Of a stretch of DNA of 36,917 bases, positions 24,601 through 30,766 are shown one piece after another. Below the pieces are notes generated by a model. The model searched no databases. It was not told where the DNA came from and worked only from the letters and a program-made list of their open reading frames with translations. The stretch is from NCBI RefSeq assembly GCF_937877005.1, contig NZ_CALEFV010000274.1, forward strand, positions 1-36,917, written 5' to 3'. This stretch comes from an uncultured Fibrobacter sp. GTDB taxonomy: Bacteria > Fibrobacterota > Fibrobacteria > Fibrobacterales > Fibrobacteraceae. Numbering within the stretch: the first letter of the stretch is position 1; each line of letters opens with the position of its first letter. Position numbers and translations under genes: made by a program.

Positions 24601-25774
24601 AAACGCATTCATGAAAACGAAGAACGAAACGGTAAGCAGGGAATATAGTGCGCAACGGTACAATAACGAACGTTACATCCTTATGGGTGAACCTGTTTTG
24701 AAAATGCCGGACGACAAAATGAAGGTCTCGCTGGATACGAAAATCGATACTATATGGGCTTTGGACAAGATGAGCCTGTCGGGATCGGTATCCGGTCTTG
24801 ATGACGGCTTCGTTGACTTGATGATGCTCGAAGGCCGCAAGAGCAAGCGTATCGATTTACAGGTGTCGGGAGACTCGGCTGACGTTCTGTTTGACGGAGC
24901 CTTTATCTATTCTGAAACGGTTCCCGTGAAAAACGGTCGCTTCACGACGGAGTTCATTACGCCTCGTAAAATTTCCATCGGAGATACGGCCGCAGAACTG
25001 TCGCTGTGGGCGTATTCGCCTAAGAATGGTGGCGTGGGTCGCGCATGGGTCCGAAACATCGCAATTGGAGGCGTATCCAGTTATGCGGATTCCCTGCAGG
25101 ATACGGTCCCACCGACCATTCAGTTACAGTCTTGTTATGCTGGAGGCACTGCAACTGGCTTTGCCGATGGTTCTACGGTTAAGCTGCAGAGTCCGGCTTG
25201 CTTGCAGGTGGTGGTCGAGGATTCTAGCGCACTTGATTTCCGTGAACAGGCCGATGAAGGAATTTCGTTCGAAGTCGTTGGTGTGCAGGACCCGTTCCAT
25301 CCGTGGCCGTATATTGAACAGACTGCTAAACGGGCGAAGGTACGTATGAATTTCGCTACGGAACAGTACCCTGCCGGAAAGTATGTTTTCAAGGTCCGTG
25401 CGCTTGATGTTTTGGGGAATGCGAGCATCAAGACACTGAATGTTGAAATAACAGATGACATGGAAATGGGCCTTGCCGATGTGTTTAATGTCCCGAATCC
25501 AATGGGCAAGAAGGGTACGACTTTTTATTTCAAGAACTTGGCCGTCGATAGGGATTCCAGGGTGAACATCTTTATTTACAACCAGAACGGCAAGCTTGTC
25601 AGAGTTCTCAAGAATGCTGTATCCGGTGTCACTCATTGGAATGGCCACGATAATCATGGTCGTCTACTGGCGAACGGATTGTATCACTATGTCGTCCGCA
25701 GCGAAGTCTCTGCTACTGAGAATTCGGGCAAGAAAACTTGGACTAAAAAGCAAAAACTGTTAATTTCGAGGTAA
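21659..25774 (+). CDS. porU: C25 gingipain-like peptidase, PorU-type type IX secretion sortase
   Basis: A 1371-residue exported protein. A signal peptide covers about residues 1-29 (LFLFAFLALPCMAG), followed by a long N-terminal beta domain. The C25 peptidase region covers about 640-1015: YLIVAPHEF, YVLLAGLGHFDYRG, VAVGRLPV, then catalytic His888 in YFGHGSETDWANEG and catalytic Cys922 in GSFSCTVGRFD. The 34-residue His-Cys spacing matches gingipains and PorU. The C-terminus (VFNVPNPMGKKGTTFYF then HWNGHDNHGRLLANGLYHY) is a FlgD/CTD-like sorting domain, which PorU also carries. PorU cleaves the C-terminal signal of T9SS cargo and attaches it to the surface. A TTG at 21653 has better spacing from AGAGG and is an alternative start. 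A cargo protease is the main alternative identity. Confidence 0.85.
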   Translation: MINCYFEKVKFSIKSLFLFAFLALPCMAGVLEDSQKRFVLEDGVLESAVHSCDTLDRLGGKFLPEAAMYMDGNSMPFRSYRVALPTSDKPTVSLSDIKTVPLGRPLCKEGPGGYGEELKFLPVEVSAPFQRDGLWMTDIRVPLYIRNGSSVALRKNFKLEVRFNASAAGVNPGKRALSRVLNPVAASRFGKSLASSRKALRKAASGESSNVTFLSKLQVGDRDVATFSEDGLYAVPFSTIRNSLLLWQRQNELDGIPLDRISLFGASPDTLADMGPGTEERIPDQLFEIPIEIRDHTPGGDKADGIFDDGDTLIFVGYGNAFWKRCDREDPLFENGKMDYFHSYSPYSFYQYFLFGIRDSGKGLRFSDKVKVPSGAGKDLKWMRYVRAEKEALLIDTYFGRQLDWEKSTGKEWFWQWHSRLDSTNVPNSVLSLPQTEKLPGLQPSGNRYVAVTYFPHRSVWSSGAVSPGDQVNNVSYSSRSYAQRMVDIRFAFVVNGERVERSGMSLLPGGNFRMDGPPLSVSGNRYSLDMLPNDNQFDRFDGYSVAYEWKPEVDSAEWLLPGAVSGVVNIPALSGVQVMKFRNMRPVGFLTSSNGIFKDSVSADDDVRYLAVRSGTYRNGLKAEGLPPRIDGILNDLSKPNSKIEYLIVAPHEFIEVAKSLAEFRSEGSTSNLPTSVVAVEDIYRQYTAGRVSPVAIRNYISYVYSICPNMRYVLLAGLGHFDYRGLSGKMGPSYIPPFEKEDAVVEDFFAVLDSGEQVRFGRYDLDVAVGRLPVSSLTDFSHYLAKAKEYDGAGIMDNSNWRSSLLFAADDARNNGHKDSSRHILNQENVAKLVDSLSIVNNARWNVKKLYLLEYAEDAMGQKKEATTDLINLMNQGALFTTYFGHGSETDWANEGLLKASYVSRLSNKGRYTILGSFSCTVGRFDRGKSSLSQEFLVSPGAGSIASIGATRETFGSYNSELGRNIILNAIGRSGERLGNAFMKTKNETVSREYSAQRYNNERYILMGEPVLKMPDDKMKVSLDTKIDTIWALDKMSLSGSVSGLDDGFVDLMMLEGRKSKRIDLQVSGDSADVLFDGAFIYSETVPVKNGRFTTEFITPRKISIGDTAAELSLWAYSPKNGGVGRAWVRNIAIGGVSSYADSLQDTVPPTIQLQSCYAGGTATGFADGSTVKLQSPACLQVVVEDSSALDFREQADEGISFEVVGVQDPFHPWPYIEQTAKRAKVRMNFATEQYPAGKYVFKVRALDVLGNASIKTLNVEITDDMEMGLADVFNVPNPMGKKGTTFYFKNLAVDRDSRVNIFIYNQNGKLVRVLKNAVSGVTHWNGHDNHGRLLANGLYHYVVRSEVSATENSGKKTWTKKQKLLISR

Positions 25775-25776
25775 CG

Positions 25777-26646
25777 ATGGATTTGAGAGAAAAACCGGGA
25801 AAGATTCAGACTTTTTTTGAATTGATGTTGCGTTTCAGGCTGATAGCCTTGGTCGTTTTGGTCGTGGCTACGGTTTCGTTTGTCGCAACTCGTTGGCAAG
25901 AAATCGTTTCGCTTCCGCTGGCGGCATCTGAATCGTTTGGCATGTGGCTGGCTGAAACGGAATCCCTTCAGGCGCTTTGGGCTTCATCGCAGTATCTGGC
26001 CGTAGCCGCTGTCGCCTGTGTGGTACTTGCTTTTGTTTTTGGTGGAATTCGTGGCGGTGTCGCGTCTGTCGTATTTCCCGCTCTTTTTGTCGCAGCGCTC
26101 TTTATCATGGGCGGTAGCGAGTCGATGCCGTTGCCGATGTTTGGTATTCTTGCCGCTGTTGGCCTTGTGATGTTCATTTTCGTGAAACTTTCGGTGGCCT
26201 GTGCATTGTTCCCGTTTGTCATCTCGTGGATTTTACTGGGCGGTCTGATTCTGTGCGTTCCAGCGAAATCTTCGGACATGTCTACACAGGGACTTTGGTG
26301 GGCCATGTTTTCTGCGGTTGGGCTGGCCTATTCCATGGTGTTTGCGCTTGTCGCCGGCAAGCATTTGGCTGCGGGAGTTCCTCAGGCGGGTGCGTTGGTG
26401 AAGGCTGAAAAACAAATGCTCGTTCCCGTGCTCGTGGGCGGCCTCCTGCTCGTCTCGGCGATGGCCCTTGATGTTCCGGGTGGTGTCTATTGGCCGGGGG
26501 CCATCGTTGGCTATGTCGGTCTGCTTGTCTGGTTCTTCGTCTTTCTTTTTCCGATAATGTCCTTTGGTCCATGGGAACGTCTGCGAGCCGGTTCACGTCG
26601 CGTCGAAATGAAGGATAAGAAAAAGAAGTCGTCCAAGAAAAAGTGA
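25777..26646 (+). CDS. Polytopic inner-membrane protein, function unknown
   Basis: 289 residues with about eight hydrophobic segments (roughly 21-39, 73-90, 95-112, 121-138, 140-161, 172-193, 214-232, 240-262). The Lys-rich C-terminal tail (KDKKKKSSKKK) should be cytoplasmic. I recognise no family. The start is 2 bp after the PorU-like stop, with GAGG inside the upstream gene's end, so it is probably translationally coupled. Last gene of the cluster, followed by a terminator. An accessory role in secretion or envelope biogenesis is only inferred from position. Confidence 0.8.
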   Translation: MDLREKPGKIQTFFELMLRFRLIALVVLVVATVSFVATRWQEIVSLPLAASESFGMWLAETESLQALWASSQYLAVAAVACVVLAFVFGGIRGGVASVVFPALFVAALFIMGGSESMPLPMFGILAAVGLVMFIFVKLSVACALFPFVISWILLGGLILCVPAKSSDMSTQGLWWAMFSAVGLAYSMVFALVAGKHLAAGVPQAGALVKAEKQMLVPVLVGGLLLVSAMALDVPGGVYWPGAIVGYVGLLVWFFVFLFPIMSFGPWERLRAGSRRVEMKDKKKKSSKKK

Positions 26647-26664
26647 ATTCCGTTTTTGAAATCT

Positions 26665-26687
26665 AAAGGCGCCGTAGGTGCCTTTTT
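26665..26687 (+). terminator. Intrinsic terminator of the PorU-like cluster
   Basis: AAAGGCGCC/GGTGCCTTT (26665-26673 with 26677-26685, one G-U pair), GTA loop, extending into TTTTTG. Confidence 0.8.
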
Positions 26688-26722
26688 GATTATTCATCGC
26701 ATGTAAATGGATTTGACACCTA

Positions 26723-26770
26723 TTTACATAAATTGTAAAACGAAGTGTGCCTATTTACGTAAAATGTAAA
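26723..26770 (+). promoter_or_regulatory. Two tandem palindromic activator sites upstream of dapF
   Basis: TTTACATAAATTGTAAA (26723-26739) and TTTACGTAAAATGTAAA (26754-26770) share the form TTTACR-N5-TGTAAA. Centres are 31 bp apart, close to three helical turns, so both face the same side of the helix. The proximal centre is 85.5 bp upstream of the GG of the dapF sigma-54 promoter, a typical enhancer distance. A degenerate third copy (TTAACAATTTTTGTAAA, 26827-26843) abuts the promoter. A weak TTGACA-N17-TAAAAC (26713-26741) overlaps the distal site. Confidence 0.7.
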
Positions 26771-26844
26771 ACAGAGGAATGAAACATTCGTCCAAATATG
26801 GCGGAATTTGCCGAAATTTTGATTTTTTAACAATTTTTGTAAAA

Positions 26845-26860
26845 TTGGCACAGATGTTGC
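26845..26860 (+). promoter_or_regulatory. Sigma-54 promoter of dapF
   Basis: TTGGCACAGATGTTGC fits the -24/-12 consensus TGGCAC-N5-TTGCW with correct spacing; the next bases are AT. The start would lie near 26872, about 25 nt before the ATG. Confidence 0.8.
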
Positions 26861-26896
26861 ATATAGTATGGCGATCTAAAATACGCGAGTAACTAT

Positions 26897-27763
26897 ATGT
26901 CAATGAAATTTTCTAAATGGACCGGGCTGGGCAATGATTTTGTGCTTGTTGAACCCGGCCAGCCTGTAGATTTTGGTGCAGCCTTCGAGCGCGAAGTCGT
27001 GCGCCTTTGTGATCGCCGCTTTGGTATTGGGGCGGATGGGGTCGTTGTAGTGACTCCGATGGATTCGGAAGGATGCCTGGTACTTGACGGAATTGCCACG
27101 GGACCTGCTTCGAAATCGGTTGCGAACGGAATCGATTTCGAAATGCGCATTTTTAATGCGGATGGTTCGGAGGCGGCCATGTGCGGCAATGCGACCCGTT
27201 GCGTCGCGAAATTCATTCATAGCCGGGGGCTGGCAGAGTCTGCTGCCCAGAAAGTGTTTAATCTTCATACGAAGAGCGGCCTTGTGCGTCCGGAACTCTT
27301 GGACGATGGCCGCGTATGCGTGGATATGGGCGAGCCCCGTCATTTTCTCGGCACGATTAAGCTGACTGCCGATTGTTTCGATTTTACCGGAGAGACGGTG
27401 TCGATGGGAAATCCCCATTCCGTGATTTTTGTCGACGATATTGAAAAGGTCCAGCTGGAAAAGTGGGGTAGTGTTCTGGAAGTCGATAGTCAGTTCCCTG
27501 ACCGTTGCAATATCGAATTTGCGCAGGTGGTTACGCCCACCCAAATCCGCATGCGGGTTTGGGAACGGGGCTGTGGCGTGACGCTTGCCTGTGGAACTGG
27601 AAGTTGCGCCACCCTCGTGGCGGCCCGTCGTACGGGCCGCGTGGGCGACGAAGCCGATATCGTCCTCGATGGCGGAGTATTGCATATAAAATATAACGAT
27701 AACGATCATATCCTCATGACCGGCCCCGCAGAAGAAGTATTTAAAGGAGAGATTGAGGCGTGA
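26897..27763 (+). CDS. dapF: Diaminopimelate epimerase
   Basis: Converts LL-DAP to meso-DAP, the precursor of lysine and of peptidoglycan cross-links. 288 residues, two-domain racemase fold. The catalytic cysteines are Cys96 in MCGNATRC and Cys232 in ACGTGSCA. KWTGLGNDFVLVE at the N-terminus and GNPHSVIFVDD are family signatures. The first Cys motif reads NAT where most enzymes have NGA or similar. Residues about 55-82 contain a small insertion relative to compact DapF proteins. The start at 26897 follows a sigma-54 promoter with no strong ribosome-binding site. dapL follows 118 bp downstream and no terminator is seen between them, so both steps may share one transcript. Confidence 0.96.
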   Translation: MSMKFSKWTGLGNDFVLVEPGQPVDFGAAFEREVVRLCDRRFGIGADGVVVVTPMDSEGCLVLDGIATGPASKSVANGIDFEMRIFNADGSEAAMCGNATRCVAKFIHSRGLAESAAQKVFNLHTKSGLVRPELLDDGRVCVDMGEPRHFLGTIKLTADCFDFTGETVSMGNPHSVIFVDDIEKVQLEKWGSVLEVDSQFPDRCNIEFAQVVTPTQIRMRVWERGCGVTLACGTGSCATLVAARRTGRVGDEADIVLDGGVLHIKYNDNDHILMTGPAEEVFKGEIEA

Positions 27764-27881
27764 GGTCGCTCGTAAACTCGCTTTGAGGACGGGCTTCGCC
27801 CTCTGAACAACGATAAATGAACTCTCTAATCCTCTCAACCTCACACCACAAAGTGCCGAAGGCACGACCTCAAACCAAATT
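27764..27881 (+). other. dapF-dapL intergenic spacer
   Basis: A 118-bp spacer with two small GC hairpins, GGGC-TTC-GCCC near 27794-27805 and the GTGCC repeat at 27849-27871, and CCTCAAA-like words. There is no T-tract terminator and no recognisable promoter. Confidence 0.5.
27849..27871 (+). repeat. Short interspersed repeat, copy 1
   Basis: CAAAGTGCCGAAGGCACGACCTC, with a 5-bp palindrome GTGCC/GGCAC. A copy with one base changed lies before the activator gene (29146-29168). This one ends 10 bp before the dapL ATG. Confidence 0.7.
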
Positions 27882-29090
27882 ATGAATTCATCAATCATCA
27901 ACACCAACTACGACTTGCTGCCGGGCAGCTCCCTTTTCTCGACTATAGCCCAGAAAATTAAGGAATATCAGGCCAAGAAACCCGATGCGGACATCGTTCG
28001 CCTGGGCATTGGCGATGTGACCACGCCGCTTATTCCGGAGGTCATCAAGGCCATGCACAAGGCCGTGGACGAAATGGCTGACAGGGGGACTTTCCGCGGT
28101 TACGGTCCCGAACAGGGCTATGATTTTGTGCGCGAAGCGATTGTCCGTGGCGAATACACCGCCCGCGGTATCGAAATGGACCCCGATGACATCTTCGTGA
28201 GCGACGGCTCCAAGTGCGATGTGGCAAACATCCAGGAGCTCTTTACAGAAAATGTAAAGATTGCGATTCCGGACCCGGTTTACCCGGTCTATCTGGATTC
28301 CAACGTAATGGCTGGCCGTGCAGGCGTGTTGCAAAGTGACGGACATTTTTCTAAGGTGACCTACCTTGCGTCGACTGCCGAAAACGATTTCCAGCCGGAT
28401 TTGCCCAAGGAGCCGGTGCAGCTGATTTACCTTTGCAGCCCGAACAACCCGACCGGTACGGTGCTCAGCCGCGAAACCTTGCAGAAGTTCGTGAATTACG
28501 CCAACGAAAATGGGGCCATTATCCTGTTTGATGGAGCCTACAACTGCTATATTCAGGATGAGACGCTGCCGCATTCCATTTTTGAAATTCCTGGTGCTCG
28601 TACCTGCGCTATCGAATTCCGTAGTTTCAGCAAAACGGCCGGCTTTACGGGCGTTCGCTGCGCCTACACGGTAATTCCGCACGAACTATCAAAACTCCGT
28701 GCCATGTGGAACCGCAGACAGTGCACCAAGTTCAATGGCGTGAGTTATGTGACTCAGCGTGCTGCCGAGGCGATATATTCTCCCGTGGGTTGGACTCAGA
28801 CTCGTGAAGTCATTGCCGGCTATATGCGCACGGCGTGCGTTATCCGTCGGGAACTGACGGCTGCGGGTTATACGGTTTTTGGGGGCGAACATGCTCCGTA
28901 TATCTGGTGGAAGACTCCAGGCGGTGAAAAGTCCTTTGATTTCTTTGATCGTCTGCTTTCGACCTGCGAAGTTGTAGGTACTCCGGGTAGTGGATTCGGT
29001 CCTTGTGGCGAAGGCTATTTTCGCCTTACCGCTTTCGGAGACTATGAACGCACCTGCGAAGCTCTTAGGAGAATCAAAGAAAAGCTTTGA
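27882..29090 (+). CDS. dapL: LL-diaminopimelate aminotransferase
   Basis: A PLP aminotransferase making LL-DAP directly from tetrahydrodipicolinate and glutamate, replacing the acyl-DAP enzymes. 402 residues, normal for DapL. N-terminal DLLPGSSLFSTIAQK and IVRLGIGDVTTPL are diagnostic. The substrate loop TFRGYGPEQGY, SDGSKCDVANIQ, CSPNNPTGT, LFDGAYNCYI and the PLP lysine K251 in SFSKTAGFTG follow. No Shine-Dalgarno precedes ATG 27882. Its own sequence contains a perfect copy of the TTTACA-N5-TGTAAA palindrome (28242-28258). It precedes the sigma-54 activator gene by 104 bp. Confidence 0.96.
   Translation: MNSSIINTNYDLLPGSSLFSTIAQKIKEYQAKKPDADIVRLGIGDVTTPLIPEVIKAMHKAVDEMADRGTFRGYGPEQGYDFVREAIVRGEYTARGIEMDPDDIFVSDGSKCDVANIQELFTENVKIAIPDPVYPVYLDSNVMAGRAGVLQSDGHFSKVTYLASTAENDFQPDLPKEPVQLIYLCSPNNPTGTVLSRETLQKFVNYANENGAIILFDGAYNCYIQDETLPHSIFEIPGARTCAIEFRSFSKTAGFTGVRCAYTVIPHELSKLRAMWNRRQCTKFNGVSYVTQRAAEAIYSPVGWTQTREVIAGYMRTACVIRRELTAAGYTVFGGEHAPYIWWKTPGGEKSFDFFDRLLSTCEVVGTPGSGFGPCGEGYFRLTAFGDYERTCEALRRIKEKL
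28242..28258. promoter_or_regulatory. Intragenic copy of the activator-site palindrome in dapL
   Basis: TTTACAGAAAATGTAAA, perfectly palindromic arms and the same N5 spacing as the dapF sites. It encodes residues FTENVK. No sigma-54 promoter lies 85 bp away on either side, so function is uncertain. Confidence 0.35.
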
Positions 29091-29145
29091 AGTCGCCTTG
29101 TCGGCTCACTCTGAGCAAAAAATCAATTACACGTTTATCAAACCT

Positions 29146-29168
29146 CAAAGTGCCGTAGGCACGACCTC
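29146..29168 (+). repeat. Short interspersed repeat, copy 2
   Basis: CAAAGTGCCGTAGGCACGACCTC, 22 of 23 bases identical to copy 1 at 27849. It lies 26 bp before the activator gene start and is followed by CCTCGAACCTCAAACCTC, degenerate CCTCAAA copies. Confidence 0.7.
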
Positions 29169-29194
29169 GAACCTCAAACCTCTTTTACTATTTT

Positions 29195-30721
29195 ATGTCC
29201 ATGCCCTCTCCAATAGGTCTAGAGATTTCGGTTATCCAGAAGATTAGCGTCGCGATCATTCACGAACGTAATGTGGAAAAATTGCTTGAAAACGTTTTGG
29301 GTATCCTGGAAACAGAACTCGGAATGTTACGAGGCACATTTGCTCTTCTGTTCGGTGACACCCTCAAGATTGAAGCTTCGCGAGGACTCGATGAAAACGA
29401 AAAGCAGCTGGGGCATTATCGTGTAGGCGAGGGGATCACGGGGCATGTTGCCGAGCGTGGCGTGAGCCACGTGATTCCTGACCTTCGCAAGGATTCTCGT
29501 TTCTTGAACCGTACAGGTTCGCGTCATTACGAAACCCAGGTGGCCTTCATATGCGTTCCCCTGATTCATGAGGGAGATGTTATCGGAACTCTCTCGATTG
29601 ACCGTCCTGTCGATGGAACGACTGACCTGGACCGCGATGTGGCGCTGCTTGAAATTATCGCAAACATCACGGGCGATGCGGCGAACGAGTGTATCGAACT
29701 GCACAATGAGCACGAAGCGATGCTGGAAGAAAACCGTAAGCTGCGTGATATGCTTTCGAATAACCCTGGGGACCTGGTCGGTAATTGTCGCGAGATGCAG
29801 ATTGTTTACGAGCAGGTACGTCAGGTGGCGCCAAGCGATGCGACCGTCTTGATTCGAGGCGGAAGCGGTACGGGTAAGGAAATGATTGCGCGCGCAATCG
29901 TGAACCTGTCTTCGAGAAAGGACAAACCTTTTATTACGCTGAACTGTGCCGCCCTTCCGGAAAATTTGGTGGAGAGTGAGCTTTTCGGTCATGAGAAGGG
30001 CGCCTTTACGGGGGCCATGAACCGCCGTATCGGTCGTGCCGAGGCGGCGAACGGCGGAACGCTATTCCTCGATGAAATTGGCGACCTTACGATGCAGACT
30101 CAGGTGAAACTTCTGCGTTTCTTGCAGGAACGCACCTTCAGCCGCGTGGGTAGTAACGAGGAACTACATTCCGATGTGCTTTTTCTGGCGGCAACGAGCC
30201 GCAACCTGGAAGAACTCATTGCGCAGGGCAAGTTCCGCGAAGACCTTTTCTACCGTTTGAACATTTTTCCGATTACCATGCCGGATCTCGCCAAGCGCAA
30301 GTCCGATGTAATTCTTCTTGCTGAACATTTCATCGAAAAGATGAACTTGCGCTACAACAAGAAGGTGGCGCGCCTTTCGACGACGGCCATCAATCTGCTC
30401 ATGAGCTATCATTGGCCGGGTAATGTGCGTGAACTGGAAAACTGCATGGAGCGAGCCGTGCTTACGGCGAGTGACGATTGTATTCACAGCTACAATCTGC
30501 CGCCTTCGTTGCAGACAAGCCTGAGCGTCAATTCGACAGGCGCAGCGGGAACGAAGATTGCTCCGCTCGAAGTGATGATGGATAACTATGAGCGTGAAAT
30601 CATCACAGAAGCCATCAAGCGCAACGATGGAAACATCTCTGCCGCAGGCCGCGACCTCGGCGTGTCTCCGCGCATGATGAACTATCGCATGAACAAACTA
30701 GGAATAAAGTCCGGACGCTAG
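29195..30721 (+). CDS. Sigma-54-dependent enhancer-binding activator with GAF sensor (NifA-like architecture)
   Basis: 508 residues. GAF sensor domain about 20-168, helical linker about 170-188, and AAA+ sigma-54 activation domain about 193-425: Walker A GGSGTGKE (222-229), the intact sigma-54 contact loop GAFTGA (269-274), Walker B GGTLFLDE (287-294), arginine-finger region and WPGNVRELEN. The Fis-type helix-turn-helix is at about 479-503 (NISAAGRDLGVSPRMMNYRM). It should remodel sigma-54 RNA polymerase at -24/-12 promoters; such promoters lie before dapF and purF. NifA shares this layout, but no nif gene is in the window and TGT-N10-ACA sites are absent, so I do not use that name. ATG 29201 is an alternative start. 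It probably lies on the dapF-dapL message, giving possible autoregulation. Confidence 0.92.
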   Translation: MSMPSPIGLEISVIQKISVAIIHERNVEKLLENVLGILETELGMLRGTFALLFGDTLKIEASRGLDENEKQLGHYRVGEGITGHVAERGVSHVIPDLRKDSRFLNRTGSRHYETQVAFICVPLIHEGDVIGTLSIDRPVDGTTDLDRDVALLEIIANITGDAANECIELHNEHEAMLEENRKLRDMLSNNPGDLVGNCREMQIVYEQVRQVAPSDATVLIRGGSGTGKEMIARAIVNLSSRKDKPFITLNCAALPENLVESELFGHEKGAFTGAMNRRIGRAEAANGGTLFLDEIGDLTMQTQVKLLRFLQERTFSRVGSNEELHSDVLFLAATSRNLEELIAQGKFREDLFYRLNIFPITMPDLAKRKSDVILLAEHFIEKMNLRYNKKVARLSTTAINLLMSYHWPGNVRELENCMERAVLTASDDCIHSYNLPPSLQTSLSVNSTGAAGTKIAPLEVMMDNYEREIITEAIKRNDGNISAAGRDLGVSPRMMNYRMNKLGIKSGR

Positions 30722-30735
30722 TTGCTTCCGGACTT
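30707..30735. terminator. Hairpin at the convergent ends of the activator gene and purF
   Basis: Perfect 9-bp stem AAGTCCGGA/TCCGGACTT with an 11-nt loop containing the activator stop codon. On the minus strand it is followed by TATTCC after the stem's TT, so it may terminate purF. No T-run follows on the plus strand. Confidence 0.5.
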
Positions 30736-30766
30736 GTAACCTGCCGAAAAATTACAGATCCGTCGC

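Noticed and set aside
26702..26718. NifA-type upstream site (TGT-N10-ACA) before dapF
   Set aside because: The nearest match, TGTAAATGGATTTGACA, has an 11-bp spacer, and purF has no counterpart; the TTTACR-N5-YGTAAA motif fits both promoters.
26779..26891. 36-codon open frame upstream of dapF
   Set aside because: It spans the sigma-54 promoter, its ribosome-binding site is only about one base from the ATG, and the composition is non-coding.
26900..27907. 335-codon open frame antisense to dapF
   Set aside because: Overlaps dapF entirely; no motif and no start signal.
28990..29247. 85-codon open frame across the end of dapL
   Set aside because: Out-of-frame overlap with dapL and the activator start; composition not coding.
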